A stretch of DNA of 64,000 nt from Flavobacterium sp. 20NA77.7 (GCF_031326205.1 NZ_CP133721.1:248001-312000), one strand, 5' to 3'. Counted from the stretch's first letter, positions 1 through 9,054 are shown. The notes: a model not told the origin generated them from the sequence alone. A program made the numbers and translations.

Positions 1-346
1 CCAAGCTCAATTCCGTGAGTTAGAAGCGTTTGCAAAATTTGGTTCTGATTTAGATGCAGTTACTTTAAATGTAATTGAAAAAGGAAAACGTAACGTGGAA
101 ATCTTAAAACAAGGTTTAAATGACCCGTTTCCAGTAGAAAATCAAACCGCAATTATTTATGCTGGAACTAAAAATTTATTAAGAAATGTTCCTGTAAATA
201 AAGTAAAAGAATTTGAAAAAGATTATTTACAATTCTTAAACTTAAAACATAGAGATACTTTAGATGCTTTAAAAGCTGGTAAATTTGATGATGCTATCAC
301 AAATGTATTAGAAGAAGCTGCAAAAGAAATTTCTGCAAAATATTAA
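1..346 (+). CDS. atpA: ATP synthase F1 subunit alpha, C-terminal end (partial)
   Basis: This is the last part of the alpha subunit of the F1 catalytic head. The frame is open from base 2 and runs off the left edge of the window. The visible peptide (QAQFRELEAFAKFGSDLD near its start, then a helical C-terminal domain ending KEISAKY) matches the C-terminal bundle of AtpA. A GTG at base 95 lies inside the gene and is not a start. The gamma subunit gene follows on the same strand after about 70 bases, as in the usual alpha-gamma order. The delta, b, c and a subunit genes would be expected upstream, outside the window. Identity is secure from sequence plus context. Confidence 0.93.
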   Translation, partial: QAQFRELEAFAKFGSDLDAVTLNVIEKGKRNVEILKQGLNDPFPVENQTAIIYAGTKNLLRNVPVNKVKEFEKDYLQFLNLKHRDTLDALKAGKFDDAITNVLEEAAKEISAKY

Positions 347-357
347 TTCAAGTGTAA

Positions 358-410
358 AGTAAATAGTAATTAGTTAAAAGCTTATTACTATTTACTTATT
401 ACTATTTACT
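358..410 (+). repeat. Inverted and tandem repeat in the atpA-atpG spacer
   Basis: A 14-base unit TTATTACTATTTAC occurs twice in tandem (382-395 and 396-409). The 13 bases AGTAAATAGTAAT at 358-370 are the exact reverse complement of 384-396 and also of 398-410. The transcript can therefore form one of two mutually exclusive 13-bp stems just upstream of the atpG start. The stems are AT-only apart from two G-C pairs and have no U-run, so they do not look like a terminator. A role in translation coupling is possible but unproven. Confidence 0.75.
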
Positions 411-418
411 AAAGTAAA

Positions 419-1273
419 ATGGCAAACTTAAAAGAAATACGTAATAGAATTACATCCGTATCGTCAACGATGCAGATTACTTCTGCCATGAAAATGGTTT
501 CTGCCGCAAAGCTTAAAAAGGCTCAAGATGCTATTACGGCTATGCGTCCTTATTCTGAAAAGTTAACAGAACTAATTCAAAGTTTAAGTGCTTCTTTAGA
601 AGGAGATGTAGCTTCAAAATACACGACTCAAAGAGAAGTTAAAAAAGTTTTAGTAGTTGCTATTACTTCAAATAGAGGTTTGTGTGGAGCACTTAATTCA
701 AATGTTTTAAAACAAGCTAGGCTTCTTGCTGAGCAATATGGTCATGACAATGTAGGTATTTTTGCTATTGGTAAAAAAGCTAATGATGGTTTGCATAAAA
801 CAAATTTTGTTGTTGCAAATAGAAGTGATATTTATGATGATTTGACTTTTGAAAATGCTGCACATATAGCGGACTCATTAACTCATTTATTTATAGATGG
901 TGAATACGATAAAATTGAATTAGTGTATAATCAATTTAAAAATGCAGCTACACAAGTTGTAGTAACAGAGCAATTTTTGCCATTAGCACCTATTCAAGGG
1001 TCAACAACAACATCAGATTATATTTTTGAACCATCCAAAGTAGAAATCGTTATGGAGTTGATACCAAAATCATTACGTACACAATTGTATAAAGCAATAA
1101 GAGATTCATTTGCTGCAGAGCATGGTGCACGTATGACGGCTATGCATAAAGCAACCGATAACGCAACAGAATTAAGAGATCAATTAAAATTAACATATAA
1201 TAAGGCGCGTCAGGCCGCAATTACTGGAGAGATTTTAGAAATTGTAGGCGGTGCAGAAGCTCTTAACAGCTAA
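419..1273 (+). CDS. atpG: ATP synthase F1 subunit gamma
   Basis: This is the central rotor shaft of F1, coupling proton flow to ATP synthesis at the inner membrane. The 284-residue length is normal. The N-terminal helix (MANLKEIRNRITSVSSTMQI followed by TSAMKMVSAAKLKKA) and the C-terminal helix (MHKATDNATELRDQL, then RQAAITGEILEIVGGAEAL) are the conserved antiparallel coiled coil that fills the alpha3-beta3 ring. Between them lies the Rossmann-like domain, including SNRGLCGALN. It follows atpA and ends at a strong terminator, so it is the last gene of this ATP synthase block. The beta and epsilon genes sit 27 kb away, the split arrangement known in Bacteroidetes. Confidence 0.98.
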   Translation: MANLKEIRNRITSVSSTMQITSAMKMVSAAKLKKAQDAITAMRPYSEKLTELIQSLSASLEGDVASKYTTQREVKKVLVVAITSNRGLCGALNSNVLKQARLLAEQYGHDNVGIFAIGKKANDGLHKTNFVVANRSDIYDDLTFENAAHIADSLTHLFIDGEYDKIELVYNQFKNAATQVVVTEQFLPLAPIQGSTTTSDYIFEPSKVEIVMELIPKSLRTQLYKAIRDSFAAEHGARMTAMHKATDNATELRDQLKLTYNKARQAAITGEILEIVGGAEALNS

Positions 1274-1311
1274 TCATTTTCAAAATTGTTAATTATAATT
1301 CTTATAGATTA

Positions 1312-1338
1312 AGTCCCGATTTATCGGGACTTTTTTTT
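1312..1338 (+). terminator. Rho-independent terminator after atpG
   Basis: AGTCCCGAT and ATCGGGACT form a perfect 9-bp stem around a TT centre, followed by eight T residues. It closes the ATP synthase A-G block. Confidence 0.93.
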
Positions 1339-1367
1339 AACTTTGAAAGATACAAAAATCAAGTATA

Positions 1368-1796
1368 ATGAATGTATTGCGATGCACTTCTTTTGAAGAC
1401 TTGGCTTCAAATTACCTTGTAATCAAACAATTGTATGATGCGACTTTTACCTATGAAAAATATTGTTCGTTTCTTCCTGAAATGATTTCAAACGGATATA
1501 GCCAAGTTGCTCTATATGATAAAGAAAAATTAATTGCGGTTTCAGGATATTGGATTAATACTAAACTTTATACAGGGAAATATCTTGAAATAGATAATTT
1601 TATCGTAGACAACGCTCATCAATCAAAAGGAATTGGTAAACTATTAATTGCTGAAATTGAGAAAATAGCTCAACAAAATAAAGCTAAGGCTATTGTATTA
1701 GATGCATTTACAACTAATTTCGGTGCGCATAAATTTTATTTTAACCAAGGTTATGTGCCTAAAGGATTTCATTTTGTAAAGTTTATAAATGAATGA
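1368..1796 (+). CDS. GNAT family N-acetyltransferase
   Basis: A 142-residue single-domain GNAT acyltransferase that would move an acetyl group from acetyl-CoA to an unknown amine. The acetyl-CoA loop of motif A is visible as NAHQSKGIGKLLIAEIEK (Q-x-x-G-x-G), preceded by the strand YLEIDNFIVD. The C-terminal motif B region reads NFGAHKFYFNQGYVPKGFHFVKF, a typical F-Y-x-x-x-G-Y/F element. It stands alone between the atpG terminator and a separate promoter ahead of the flippase gene. The sequence does not reveal its substrate. Confidence 0.88.
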   Translation: MNVLRCTSFEDLASNYLVIKQLYDATFTYEKYCSFLPEMISNGYSQVALYDKEKLIAVSGYWINTKLYTGKYLEIDNFIVDNAHQSKGIGKLLIAEIEKIAQQNKAKAIVLDAFTTNFGAHKFYFNQGYVPKGFHFVKFINE

Positions 1797-1844
1797 AAAA
1801 ACTATTAATTACTCATTTGATATAAAATAAATCCAAAGATTAAC

Positions 1845-1852
1845 TATTTTTG
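1845..1852 (+). promoter_or_regulatory. Candidate -7 box (TATTTTTG) before the flippase gene
   Basis: TATTTTTG fits the Bacteroidetes -7 consensus TAnnTTTG and lies 16 bases ahead of the TTG start. A TTTG occurs 25 bases further upstream, longer than the usual 19-22 gap, so only the -7 element is claimed. Confidence 0.5.
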
Positions 1853-1868
1853 TTAAAAATATCCCGAT

Positions 1869-3335
1869 TTGACAGCCTATAAAAATTTATTCAAGCAAAC
1901 AATAATATATGGTATAGCTACCGTTTTGCCTCGTGTAATTAGTTTTTTACTCGTGGGTTTACATACTCAAATGATGCCAAAAATATCGTATGGTGAAATT
2001 ACTATTTTACTGTCTTATATGATATTTTTTAATGTGATTTTGTCTTATGGAATGGAAACTACTTTTTTTAGATTTTACCACAAAGAAACTCAAAAAGACG
2101 AAGTAATCAGTACCGCTTCAGTTTCTATTTTTTGGAGTTCAATTTTATTTTTATGTGGCGCCTTATTGTTTCAAAAAACCATTTCAAATTATTTAGAAAT
2201 AAATAAAGAATATGTTAATTATGCTATTTGGATTCTTGCGTTAGACGCTTTGGTAATCATTCCTTTCTCAAAATTAAGAGCAGAACAACGTCCTATTAAA
2301 TATGCGACAATTAAAATCGCAAATGTATGTATTAACATGCTCTTGAATATTTTTCTTTTGGCTATATTGCCAAAATTAGCGATAGCTAATCCTACAGGAT
2401 TTTGGAGCAGTATTTATGTGCATGATTACCAAATAGGGTATGTATTTCTAGCTAATTTAATGGCGAGTTTGTGTACTTTTTTGTTTTTTATACCAAATTA
2501 TATTCAGTCTAATTGGTTATTTAATCCTATACTTTGGAAGCAAATGATGCGGTATGGTTGGCCTATATTGTTTGCGGGCTTAGCTTTTGGTATAAACGAG
2601 CACTTTGACAAAATATTATTAAGTAAATTATTGCCCGAATCTATTGCAAAGGCTGAAGTGGGTGCGTATGCTGCGTGTTATAAAATAGGCTTGTTTATGG
2701 TGCTATTTAGAACGGCATATACACTAGGAATAGAACCTTTTTTCTTCAGTCAAGCAGGAAACAGTAACGCACCTCAAACGTACGCTACTGTAACTAAGTA
2801 TTTTGTAATCTTAGGTTCGTTAATTATGTTAGTAGTTATTGTTTTTGCAGATGTAATTAAATTCTTTTTAGTACGTCAACCCGAATATTGGGAAGCTATG
2901 TCTATAGTTCCCTTAATAATAATAGCCAATTTCTTTTTGGGTATTTATACCAGTTTATCGGTTTGGTATAAACTAATTGATAAAACCATAATTGGCGCTT
3001 ATATTTCGGTAGTGGGAGCGGTGCTCACCTTACTTTTAAATTATCTTTTGATACCAACAATGAGCTATATGGGTTCTGCAATTGCTACACTTGTAGCGTA
3101 TGGTTCCATGATGCTTTTTTCTTATTTTTTAGGCAAAGAAAAATATCCAATTCCTTTTGAAATGAATAAAATAATGGCCTATTTAGGCGTGTCTATAACA
3201 TTGGCATGTTTGTCTTTTTACATTGATATTTTTAGGAAAACATATATTTTTGGTATATTAGCCATTCTAGGTTTCTCCTTTTATATTTATAAAAATGAGA
3301 AAGATGTAATTTTAAAAACGTTTAAACTAAAATAA
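1869..3335 (+). CDS. Polysaccharide flippase of the MATE/Wzx-like superfamily
   Basis: A 488-residue integral membrane protein with about 12-14 hydrophobic helices spread along its whole length. It opens with the amphipathic stretch [20 protein letters not shown] typical of O-antigen or lipid-linked oligosaccharide flippases. Such proteins move lipid-linked sugars across the inner membrane. The start is a TTG, because the first in-frame ATG lies 34 codons in and would remove the first helix. The gene overlaps dut by one base (TAATG) and is followed by a sugar nucleotidyltransferase, which supports a cell-surface glycan role. The substrate is unknown. Confidence 0.85.
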   Translation: MTAYKNLFKQTIIYGIATVLPRVISFLLVGLHTQMMPKISYGEITILLSYMIFFNVILSYGMETTFFRFYHKETQKDEVISTASVSIFWSSILFLCGALLFQKTISNYLEINKEYVNYAIWILALDALVIIPFSKLRAEQRPIKYATIKIANVCINMLLNIFLLAILPKLAIANPTGFWSSIYVHDYQIGYVFLANLMASLCTFLFFIPNYIQSNWLFNPILWKQMMRYGWPILFAGLAFGINEHFDKILLSKLLPESIAKAEVGAYAACYKIGLFMVLFRTAYTLGIEPFFFSQAGNSNAPQTYATVTKYFVILGSLIMLVVIVFADVIKFFLVRQPEYWEAMSIVPLIIIANFFLGIYTSLSVWYKLIDKTIIGAYISVVGAVLTLLLNYLLIPTMSYMGSAIATLVAYGSMMLFSYFLGKEKYPIPFEMNKIMAYLGVSITLACLSFYIDIFRKTYIFGILAILGFSFYIYKNEKDVILKTFKLK

Positions 3336-3769
3336 TGCAAATTAAAATTATCAATACCTCACAACACGAATTGCCAAACTACGAAACTATTGCTTCGGCA
3401 GGAATGGATTTGCGTGCCAATTTAACCGAATCAATTAGCTTAAAACCGTTAGAAAGAACATTAGTAAAAACTGGGCTTTTTATAGAATTACCAATTGGTT
3501 ATGAAGCGCAAGTGCGACCAAGAAGTGGTTTGGCAATCAAAAAAGGAATTACAGTACTTAATTCACCAGGAACAGTAGATGCAGATTACAGAGGCGAAAT
3601 AGGTGTTATTTTAGTAAATTTATCAAATGAACCTTTTGTAATTGAAAACGGTGAACGTATTGCACAATTAGTAATTGCTAAACATGAAAGAGCAGAATGG
3701 CTAGAAGTTAACGAACTATCAGAGACATCTAGAGGTGCTGGCGGTTTTGGTAGTACGGGAGTGAAATAG
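3335..3769 (+). CDS. dut: Deoxyuridine 5'-triphosphate nucleotidohydrolase (dUTPase)
   Basis: Hydrolyses dUTP to dUMP and pyrophosphate, which keeps uracil out of DNA and supplies dUMP for dTMP synthesis. At 144 residues it has the normal trimeric dUTPase length. The conserved motifs are in order: AGMDLRA (motif 1), [11 protein letters not shown] (motif 2), [11 protein letters not shown] (motif 3), [14 protein letters not shown] (motif 4), and the glycine-rich C-terminal arm [10 protein letters not shown] (motif 5) that closes over the substrate. Its start codon shares an A with the stop of the flippase gene, so the two are probably translated together. A palindromic repeat element starts two bases after its stop. 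Confidence 0.97.
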   Translation: MQIKIINTSQHELPNYETIASAGMDLRANLTESISLKPLERTLVKTGLFIELPIGYEAQVRPRSGLAIKKGITVLNSPGTVDADYRGEIGVILVNLSNEPFVIENGERIAQLVIAKHERAEWLEVNELSETSRGAGGFGSTGVK

Positions 3770-3770
3770 A

Positions 3771-3890
3771 GCCCCCTAACCCCCAAAGGGGGAATGGACA
3801 AAATTGCATATATAGTTTATAAAAAATGTTGAATTCATAAAATCCTATTGACCCCTAATAGGAATTTGCCCCCTTTGGGGGTTAGGGGGC
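3771..3890 (+). repeat. Palindromic intergenic element with 22-base inverted arms
   Basis: The arm at 3771-3792 (five C, TAA, five C, AAA, five G after a leading G) is the exact reverse complement of the arm at 3869-3890. Each arm is itself a small hairpin (CCCCC-AAA-GGGGG). The 76-base AT-rich interior holds a further inverted pair CCTATT/AATAGG. The element is much more GC-rich in its arms than the surrounding DNA and fills nearly all of the spacer between dut and the nucleotidyltransferase gene. From memory, very similar arms recur between genes in Flavobacterium genomes. Only one copy is visible here. Confidence 0.85.
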
Positions 3891-3894
3891 TTAT

Positions 3895-4908
3895 ATGAAA
3901 ATAATAGTACCCATGGCAGGTCGTGGTTCACGTTTGAGACCACATACATTAACAGTTCCAAAACCATTAATTCCTATAGCAGGAAAACCAATAGTACATA
4001 GATTAGTAGAAGATATTGCCAAAGTAATCCAACATAATATTGAGGAAATAGCTTTTATTATTCATAAAGATTTTGGTGTAAAAGTAGAGCAAGATTTAAT
4101 TGCAATTGCTGAAAAATTAGGCGCAAAAGGAACAATTTATTACCAAAACGAAGCCTTAGGAACAGCACATGCAATTATGTGTGCCAAAGAATCGATGTCT
4201 GGACCAGTTGTAATTGCTTATGCAGATACACTTTTTAGAGCCGATTTTTCGTTAGATACTTCAGCAGATAGCGTTATTTGGGTAAAGCAAGTAGATGATC
4301 CAAGTGCGTTTGGTGTAGTGCAATTGAATGAAGCAAACGAAATTGTTGATTTTGTAGAAAAGCCAAAAGAATTCATTTCAGATTTAGCTATCATAGGAAT
4401 TTATTTCTTTAAATCAGGTGAAAAACTTCGCGAAGAATTGCAATATTTATTAGACAATAACATTCAAAAAGGGGGTGAATATCAATTAACCGACGGTTTG
4501 GAGAATATGAAACAAAAGGGCATGAAATTTGTACCTGGAAAAGTAGATGAATGGATGGATTGCGGAAATAAAAATGTAACTGTAGAAACTAATTCTAGAA
4601 TGTTACAGTTTATTGCTCAAGATGCTGAAGAAAATTTGATTGCTCAAGATGTTCGAATTGTAAATTCAGAAATCATTCCACCTTGTTTTATTGGACAGGG
4701 CGTAAGCTTGATTAATGCTATTGTTGGGCCGAATGTTTCTTTAGGAGCACATTCTCATATAGAAAACAGCAAAATAAAAAATAGCTTGATACAAACGCAT
4801 TCACATATAAAAAATGCTAAATTAGACAACGCCATGATTGGGAACCATGTTCATTTTGATGGCGAATTTACAAGTATTAGTTTAGGCGATTATAGCACAT
4901 TAGAATAA
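3895..4908 (+). CDS. Sugar-phosphate nucleotidyltransferase (RmlA/GlmU-like) with beta-helix C-terminus
   Basis: Expected to join a sugar 1-phosphate to a nucleoside triphosphate to give an activated NDP-sugar. The N-terminal Rossmann-like domain has the pyrophosphorylase signature near residues 8-18 (AGRGSRLRPHT) and the lysine motif PKPLIPIAGKPI just after. FVEKPKE and a late WMDCGN are also typical of the NTP-transferase fold. The last roughly 80 residues are I/V-rich hexapeptide-like repeats (CFIGQGVSLINAIVGPNVSL onward), a left-handed beta-helix. At 337 residues it matches dTDP-glucose-synthase-like proteins. It sits next to a flippase and envelope genes. The exact sugar and nucleotide cannot be read from the sequence. 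Confidence 0.85.
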   Translation: MKIIVPMAGRGSRLRPHTLTVPKPLIPIAGKPIVHRLVEDIAKVIQHNIEEIAFIIHKDFGVKVEQDLIAIAEKLGAKGTIYYQNEALGTAHAIMCAKESMSGPVVIAYADTLFRADFSLDTSADSVIWVKQVDDPSAFGVVQLNEANEIVDFVEKPKEFISDLAIIGIYFFKSGEKLREELQYLLDNNIQKGGEYQLTDGLENMKQKGMKFVPGKVDEWMDCGNKNVTVETNSRMLQFIAQDAEENLIAQDVRIVNSEIIPPCFIGQGVSLINAIVGPNVSLGAHSHIENSKIKNSLIQTHSHIKNAKLDNAMIGNHVHFDGEFTSISLGDYSTLE

Positions 4909-4909
4909 T

Positions 4910-6220
4910 ATGATTCGACTTTTAATTTTTTACTTCATTACAACCATTTCATTTGCTCAAGTTAATCCTGAGGAGGCAGACTTGGCTATAAATGAATTGG
5001 AAAATAATTTCTATGAAGCACTAAAACAAAAAAGTATAGAAAACTATGACAAAGCCATTATTTCTCTAGAAAAATGTTTAGAGAAAGATCCTAAAAATGC
5101 GGAAGTTTATTATCAATTAGGAACCAATTTTTTGGCACAAAAAAAATATTTGGATGCCGAACAAAATTTTCAAAAAGCAATTGATATCACGCCTAATCAA
5201 AGATGGTACTGGAACGGCTTGTATGATGTGTACTACCAAACAAGAGCTTATGAAAAAGCCATTCCAATTGTAGAAAAATTAGTTGGTTTTGACATAAATA
5301 TGAAAGAAGATTTGGCTTCACTCTACATGAATACAAATCAGTTTGAAAAAGCTAAAAAAGTAATTGACGATATAGAAAACACCACCAATTTGTCTAAAAC
5401 AATGGAGTTGTATAAAATGCAAATTCAAGCGATGCAGCGTCAATCAAAGCCACAAGTAGAAACGTTAGTACAAGCTATTGTTGACTTTCCTAAAGTGGAA
5501 CAAAATTATTTAGATTTAATTTACACCTATTCGGTTGCTAATCAAGAAGATAAAGCATTTGAAATTGCCAAAAAATTAGCTATAGAATTACCCACATCTG
5601 ATATGGCACATGTGAGTTTGGTAAAGTTTTATATCGCTCAAAAAAACACAGAATTAGCTACAGAATCATTTAAAAGAGTGAGTAAAAGTGCTAAAATTGA
5701 TAGTAAAATTAAGCATAGAGTATTAAATGAATTTTTAATTTTTGCCACTCAAAACACGAGCTTATATAACGAAATAGATCAAGTTCTAGTTTATTTTACG
5801 AATGATTCGGGATTAGACGTGTATAAAGAATTGGGTAAATTTTTTTATAAAAAAGAGCATTATCTTTTAGCTGAAAAATACCTAGAAAAAGCCCAATTAA
5901 ATCCTGAAATGATGGATTTACTTTTAAATGTCTATGATTTCAATCAGTCTTTTGATAAAATGGCTAAGTCTGCCACACAATGGATTGATTTATATCCCAC
6001 AAAAGCGAATCTCTATTATTATGCTGCCAAAGCAACTAATAAATTGAAAAAGTTTAAACAAGCGAAAGAATTTTTAGACTTAGGCATGGATTATGTAGTA
6101 GAAGATAAAAATTTAGAAGCAGGTTTTTATAAACAATATATGCTTGCTGCAGACGGGTTATCAGACCAAAAATTAAAACAAGATTTTCAAAAAAAATTAG
6201 ACCAAATCAACACGAAATAA
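4910..6220 (+). CDS. Secreted tetratricopeptide repeat protein
   Basis: A 436-residue protein with an N-terminal signal peptide (IRLLIFYFITTISFAQ, cleavage likely after the Ala of SFA) and TPR units. The clearest units are near residues 37-105, with PKNAEVYYQLGTNFLAQKKY and NQRWYWNGLYDVYYQTRAY, and more degenerate helical repeats follow to the end. TPRs mediate protein-protein contacts, so it is probably a periplasmic or outer-membrane scaffold. Its ATG follows the preceding stop by one base and the DUF4292 gene starts 4 bases after its end, pointing to one transcript with the envelope genes. The partner is unknown. Confidence 0.85.
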   Translation: MIRLLIFYFITTISFAQVNPEEADLAINELENNFYEALKQKSIENYDKAIISLEKCLEKDPKNAEVYYQLGTNFLAQKKYLDAEQNFQKAIDITPNQRWYWNGLYDVYYQTRAYEKAIPIVEKLVGFDINMKEDLASLYMNTNQFEKAKKVIDDIENTTNLSKTMELYKMQIQAMQRQSKPQVETLVQAIVDFPKVEQNYLDLIYTYSVANQEDKAFEIAKKLAIELPTSDMAHVSLVKFYIAQKNTELATESFKRVSKSAKIDSKIKHRVLNEFLIFATQNTSLYNEIDQVLVYFTNDSGLDVYKELGKFFYKKEHYLLAEKYLEKAQLNPEMMDLLLNVYDFNQSFDKMAKSATQWIDLYPTKANLYYYAAKATNKLKKFKQAKEFLDLGMDYVVEDKNLEAGFYKQYMLAADGLSDQKLKQDFQKKLDQINTK

Positions 6221-6224
6221 ATAC

Positions 6225-6995
6225 ATGCGACACATCTCAATTTATATAGTAACCGCTTTTATCTTACTTTCTTGTAAGCCAAAACAGCTTGTTGTAGCAG
6301 AGCAAGCCGCTAAAGAAGATAACAAGTCTATAGAAGTCATTCAAAAACACTATGAAAATAAATTAGTTTTTGAAACAGCTTCAATTCGCACAAGTGCCTC
6401 GTATCAAGACGCTAAGCAATCTTTAAGCATTAATGCCGATTTAAGAATTAAGAAAGATGAAATCATTTGGATTAATTTGAAATTTTTAGGTTTTCCAGCA
6501 GCAAAAGCATTCATTACGCCAACACGTGTGAGTTATTATGAAAAAATAAACAATACCTATTTTGATGGCGATTATTCAACATTATCTAAATGGTTAGGCA
6601 CGGATTTAGATTTTAAAAAAGTGCAAAATTTATTATTAGGCCGACCTATAGATAACCTTACTAAGGAAGTGTTTCTTATGCAAATTGTAGATAATTTATT
6701 CCAACTAAAAAATAAGAATACTGCACAAACTCAAAAAACATTTTCATTTGAGAGTGGTAATTTTTTATTAAAAAAACAAGTGGTTAGTCAGCCAGTTAAT
6801 CAAAGAAGTGTAACGGTTACTTATCCAGCCTACCAAAACATAGAGACCACTTTTTTACCAACAGGAATTCAAATTGAAGCTATCCAAAAAGATGCCGTTA
6901 AAATAGATTTAGAATATAAAAAAATTACCTTTAACGAAAATTTAACCTACCCATATGAAGTACCAAATGGGTATAAACAAATAATAATTGATTAA
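6225..6995 (+). CDS. DUF4292-type lipoprotein
   Basis: A 256-residue protein with a lipoprotein signal peptide ending in the lipobox LLSC (Cys at residue 17). It should be lipid-anchored after export. The body (NADLRIKKDEIIWINLKFLG; later TYPAYQNIETTFLPTGIQIE) resembles the DUF4292 family, whose fold is related to LolA/LolB-type lipoprotein carriers. I recall the family as common in Bacteroidetes between a TPR gene and an EnvC-like gene, which is the arrangement here. A lipoprotein or lipid handling role is an inference from that fold. The assignment rests on pattern memory, not a search. Confidence 0.78.
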   Translation: MRHISIYIVTAFILLSCKPKQLVVAEQAAKEDNKSIEVIQKHYENKLVFETASIRTSASYQDAKQSLSINADLRIKKDEIIWINLKFLGFPAAKAFITPTRVSYYEKINNTYFDGDYSTLSKWLGTDLDFKKVQNLLLGRPIDNLTKEVFLMQIVDNLFQLKNKNTAQTQKTFSFESGNFLLKKQVVSQPVNQRSVTVTYPAYQNIETTFLPTGIQIEAIQKDAVKIDLEYKKITFNENLTYPYEVPNGYKQIIID

Positions 6996-7063
6996 ATTCG
7001 CAAAAAAATAGTTTTTATAACAAATGTTTATAATTGGTTTTTAAAAACAATAATTAGTAAAAA

Positions 7064-8338
7064 ATGAAAAAAATATTTCCTATACTTTTTGTTTTATTGT
7101 TCTCTTTTATGTCTTATGCACAAGAAGATGAGCAACAAAAATTAGAAAAAAGAAAAGAACAATTACAACGTGAACTCGAAGAAAAAAGAGCACGTTACTT
7201 GGCTGAAAAAAAGAAGGAAAAAAATGTTTTGAAAGAAATTGCAAAACAAGATGAGCAAATAAAAATTAGTGAAAAAATCATTAATACAATTTCTAAACAA
7301 ACCCGTTTGTTAAGCGATGATATTTATTTGACACAATTAGAAATCAATAAAATGAACAAAGAGCTAGTGGTCATGAAAGAAGACTATGCTAAAATGATTG
7401 TAAAGTCATATAAAAGCCGCTCAGATCAAAGTAAAATTATGTTTATTTTGTCTTCAAGTAGTTTTTTACAAGCCTACAAGCGTATTCAGTATATGAAACA
7501 ATATGCAGGATACAGAAAAATGCAAGCCGAAGAGATAAAAATCAAACAACAAAAATTAGCCGGAGCTGTTGAACATTTGCAAGGAAAGAAAAAAGAAAAA
7601 GAAGTGGTTTTGGTAGAAAACACGAAAGCAAAGCAAGAACACGAATTACTTAAAAAAGAGAAAGTACAAACGGCAAAACAAATTCAGAAAGGCAAAAAAG
7701 AGTTAGCCGCAGAAATTGAAAAAATTAAAAAAGAGTCTAAAGATATTGACCGAAAAATTAAAAAAATGATTGCCGATGCTATTGCGGCTGCTAATAAAAG
7801 AAATGCAGAAAAAGCAAAAGCGGCAGCGGCTGCCTCAGGAAAGACAACGACAACGACAACCACAAAACCTGTTGCCGTTTCTTCCACAAAAATTGATTTA
7901 ACACCAGAAGGACAAATTGCTTCAGATAATTTTAAATCAAACAAAGGAAGATTACCTTGGCCAGTGGAAAAAGGTTTTATTTCGTTGGGTTATGGAGATC
8001 AGGCGCATCCTGTTCATAAGAATTTAACTATTCATAACAGTGGAATAGACATCACAACAGATGCAGGTGCCTCAGCAAGAGCTGTGTTTTCAGGCGAAGT
8101 GACTAATATTCAAGTGAGTCAAACAACAGGAACCTATACGGTTTTGGTTATTCATGGGGACTTTTTCACGGCGTATAGTAATTTAAGTTCGGTATCCGTG
8201 AGTAAAGGACAAAAAGTTAGCGCAAAACAGGCATTAGGTAAAATTAAAACAAATGCTTCTGGCGCCACAGTGTTAAAATTTTTAGTAAACCAAAATACAA
8301 CAACCTTAAATCCTAAATCTTGGATTGCACCAAAATAA
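7064..8338 (+). CDS. EnvC-like murein hydrolase activator with degenerate M23 domain
   Basis: A 424-residue secreted protein. It has a signal peptide (residues 1-19, ending SYAQ), a long charged coiled coil (about 20-265), a Thr-rich linker near 265, and a C-terminal M23/LytM-like domain (about 296-424). In active M23 peptidases zinc is held by an H-x-G-x-D-type motif and an H-x-H pair. Here the first histidine position reads NSGID (residues 325-329), the Y-x-H position reads YSN (Asn373), and the late H-L-H reads VLK. All zinc ligands except the Asp appear lost, so it likely activates an amidase, as EnvC does, rather than cutting peptidoglycan itself. It acts in cell separation or wall remodelling. 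Confidence 0.88.
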   Translation: MKKIFPILFVLLFSFMSYAQEDEQQKLEKRKEQLQRELEEKRARYLAEKKKEKNVLKEIAKQDEQIKISEKIINTISKQTRLLSDDIYLTQLEINKMNKELVVMKEDYAKMIVKSYKSRSDQSKIMFILSSSSFLQAYKRIQYMKQYAGYRKMQAEEIKIKQQKLAGAVEHLQGKKKEKEVVLVENTKAKQEHELLKKEKVQTAKQIQKGKKELAAEIEKIKKESKDIDRKIKKMIADAIAAANKRNAEKAKAAAAASGKTTTTTTTKPVAVSSTKIDLTPEGQIASDNFKSNKGRLPWPVEKGFISLGYGDQAHPVHKNLTIHNSGIDITTDAGASARAVFSGEVTNIQVSQTTGTYTVLVIHGDFFTAYSNLSSVSVSKGQKVSAKQALGKIKTNASGATVLKFLVNQNTTTLNPKSWIAPK

Positions 8339-8358
8339 AAATCAAAAATTAATAACCT

Positions 8359-9054
8359 ATGGAATCAAGACAATTTACAGAAGAACAAATCAAAATTGAA
8401 CAGGCAAACTTTATTGCTAAAGTGTACGGCTGGATGTCTGCGGCACTCGTACTTACAGGATTGACCGCATGGTATGTAGCACAAACAGAAGAAATTATTT
8501 TAGCATTAATATCCAATAAAATTTTATTTTATGGCTTATTAATTGGTGAAGTCTTATTAGTAGGGTATATTTCAAAAGCATTACCTACTATGAATGTAAA
8601 TACAGCTAAAGCCTTATTTTTCTTATACGCTATAGCTAATGGCGTTACGCTTTCTTTGATTTTTGTAATTTTTACAGCAAGTTCTATTGCTTCTTCATTT
8701 TTTATCACAGCAGGAACTTTTGCCGTAATGAGTGTGTATGGCTATTTTACAAAATCAGATTTAACCTCAATGGGAAAAATTTTGATGATGGCCTTAATCG
8801 GATTGATAATTGCTTCCATTGCAAATATATTTATGGAAAGCAAAATGTTATATTGGATTGTTTCTTATGCAGGGGTTTTCATTTTTACAGGGTTAATCGC
8901 TTATGATACCCAAAAAATTAAAGAAATGAACATTATTGGCAACGAAGGAACGGACGAGGACATTAAAGAATCGTTAGTAGGAGCATTAACCCTTTACTTA
9001 GATTTTATCAATTTGTTTTTATTTATTTTACGAATTTTCGGAGATAGAAAATAA
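8359..9054 (+). CDS. Bax inhibitor-1/YccA family membrane protein
   Basis: A 231-residue integral membrane protein with seven hydrophobic helices and the BI-1 family layout. It has an N-terminal cytosolic segment, FIAKVYGWMSAALVLTGLTA as helix one, a later FIFTGLIAYDTQKIKEM segment carrying the conserved Asp, and a C-terminal GALTLYLDFINLFLFILRI. Members are thought to form pH-sensitive cation leak channels. The role in bacteria is largely undefined. It starts 20 bases after the EnvC-like gene and is closed by a hairpin terminator, so it is probably the last gene of this run. Confidence 0.93.
   Translation: MESRQFTEEQIKIEQANFIAKVYGWMSAALVLTGLTAWYVAQTEEIILALISNKILFYGLLIGEVLLVGYISKALPTMNVNTAKALFFLYAIANGVTLSLIFVIFTASSIASSFFITAGTFAVMSVYGYFTKSDLTSMGKILMMALIGLIIASIANIFMESKMLYWIVSYAGVFIFTGLIAYDTQKIKEMNIIGNEGTDEDIKESLVGALTLYLDFINLFLFILRIFGDRK

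Noticed and set aside
3586..3801. Minus-strand 71-codon frame across the end of dut and the palindromic arm (begins [11 protein letters not shown])
   Set aside because: It is antisense to dut, and its start lies in the intergenic repeat arm, which gives [12 protein letters not shown] peptides wherever it occurs. No independent support for a gene.
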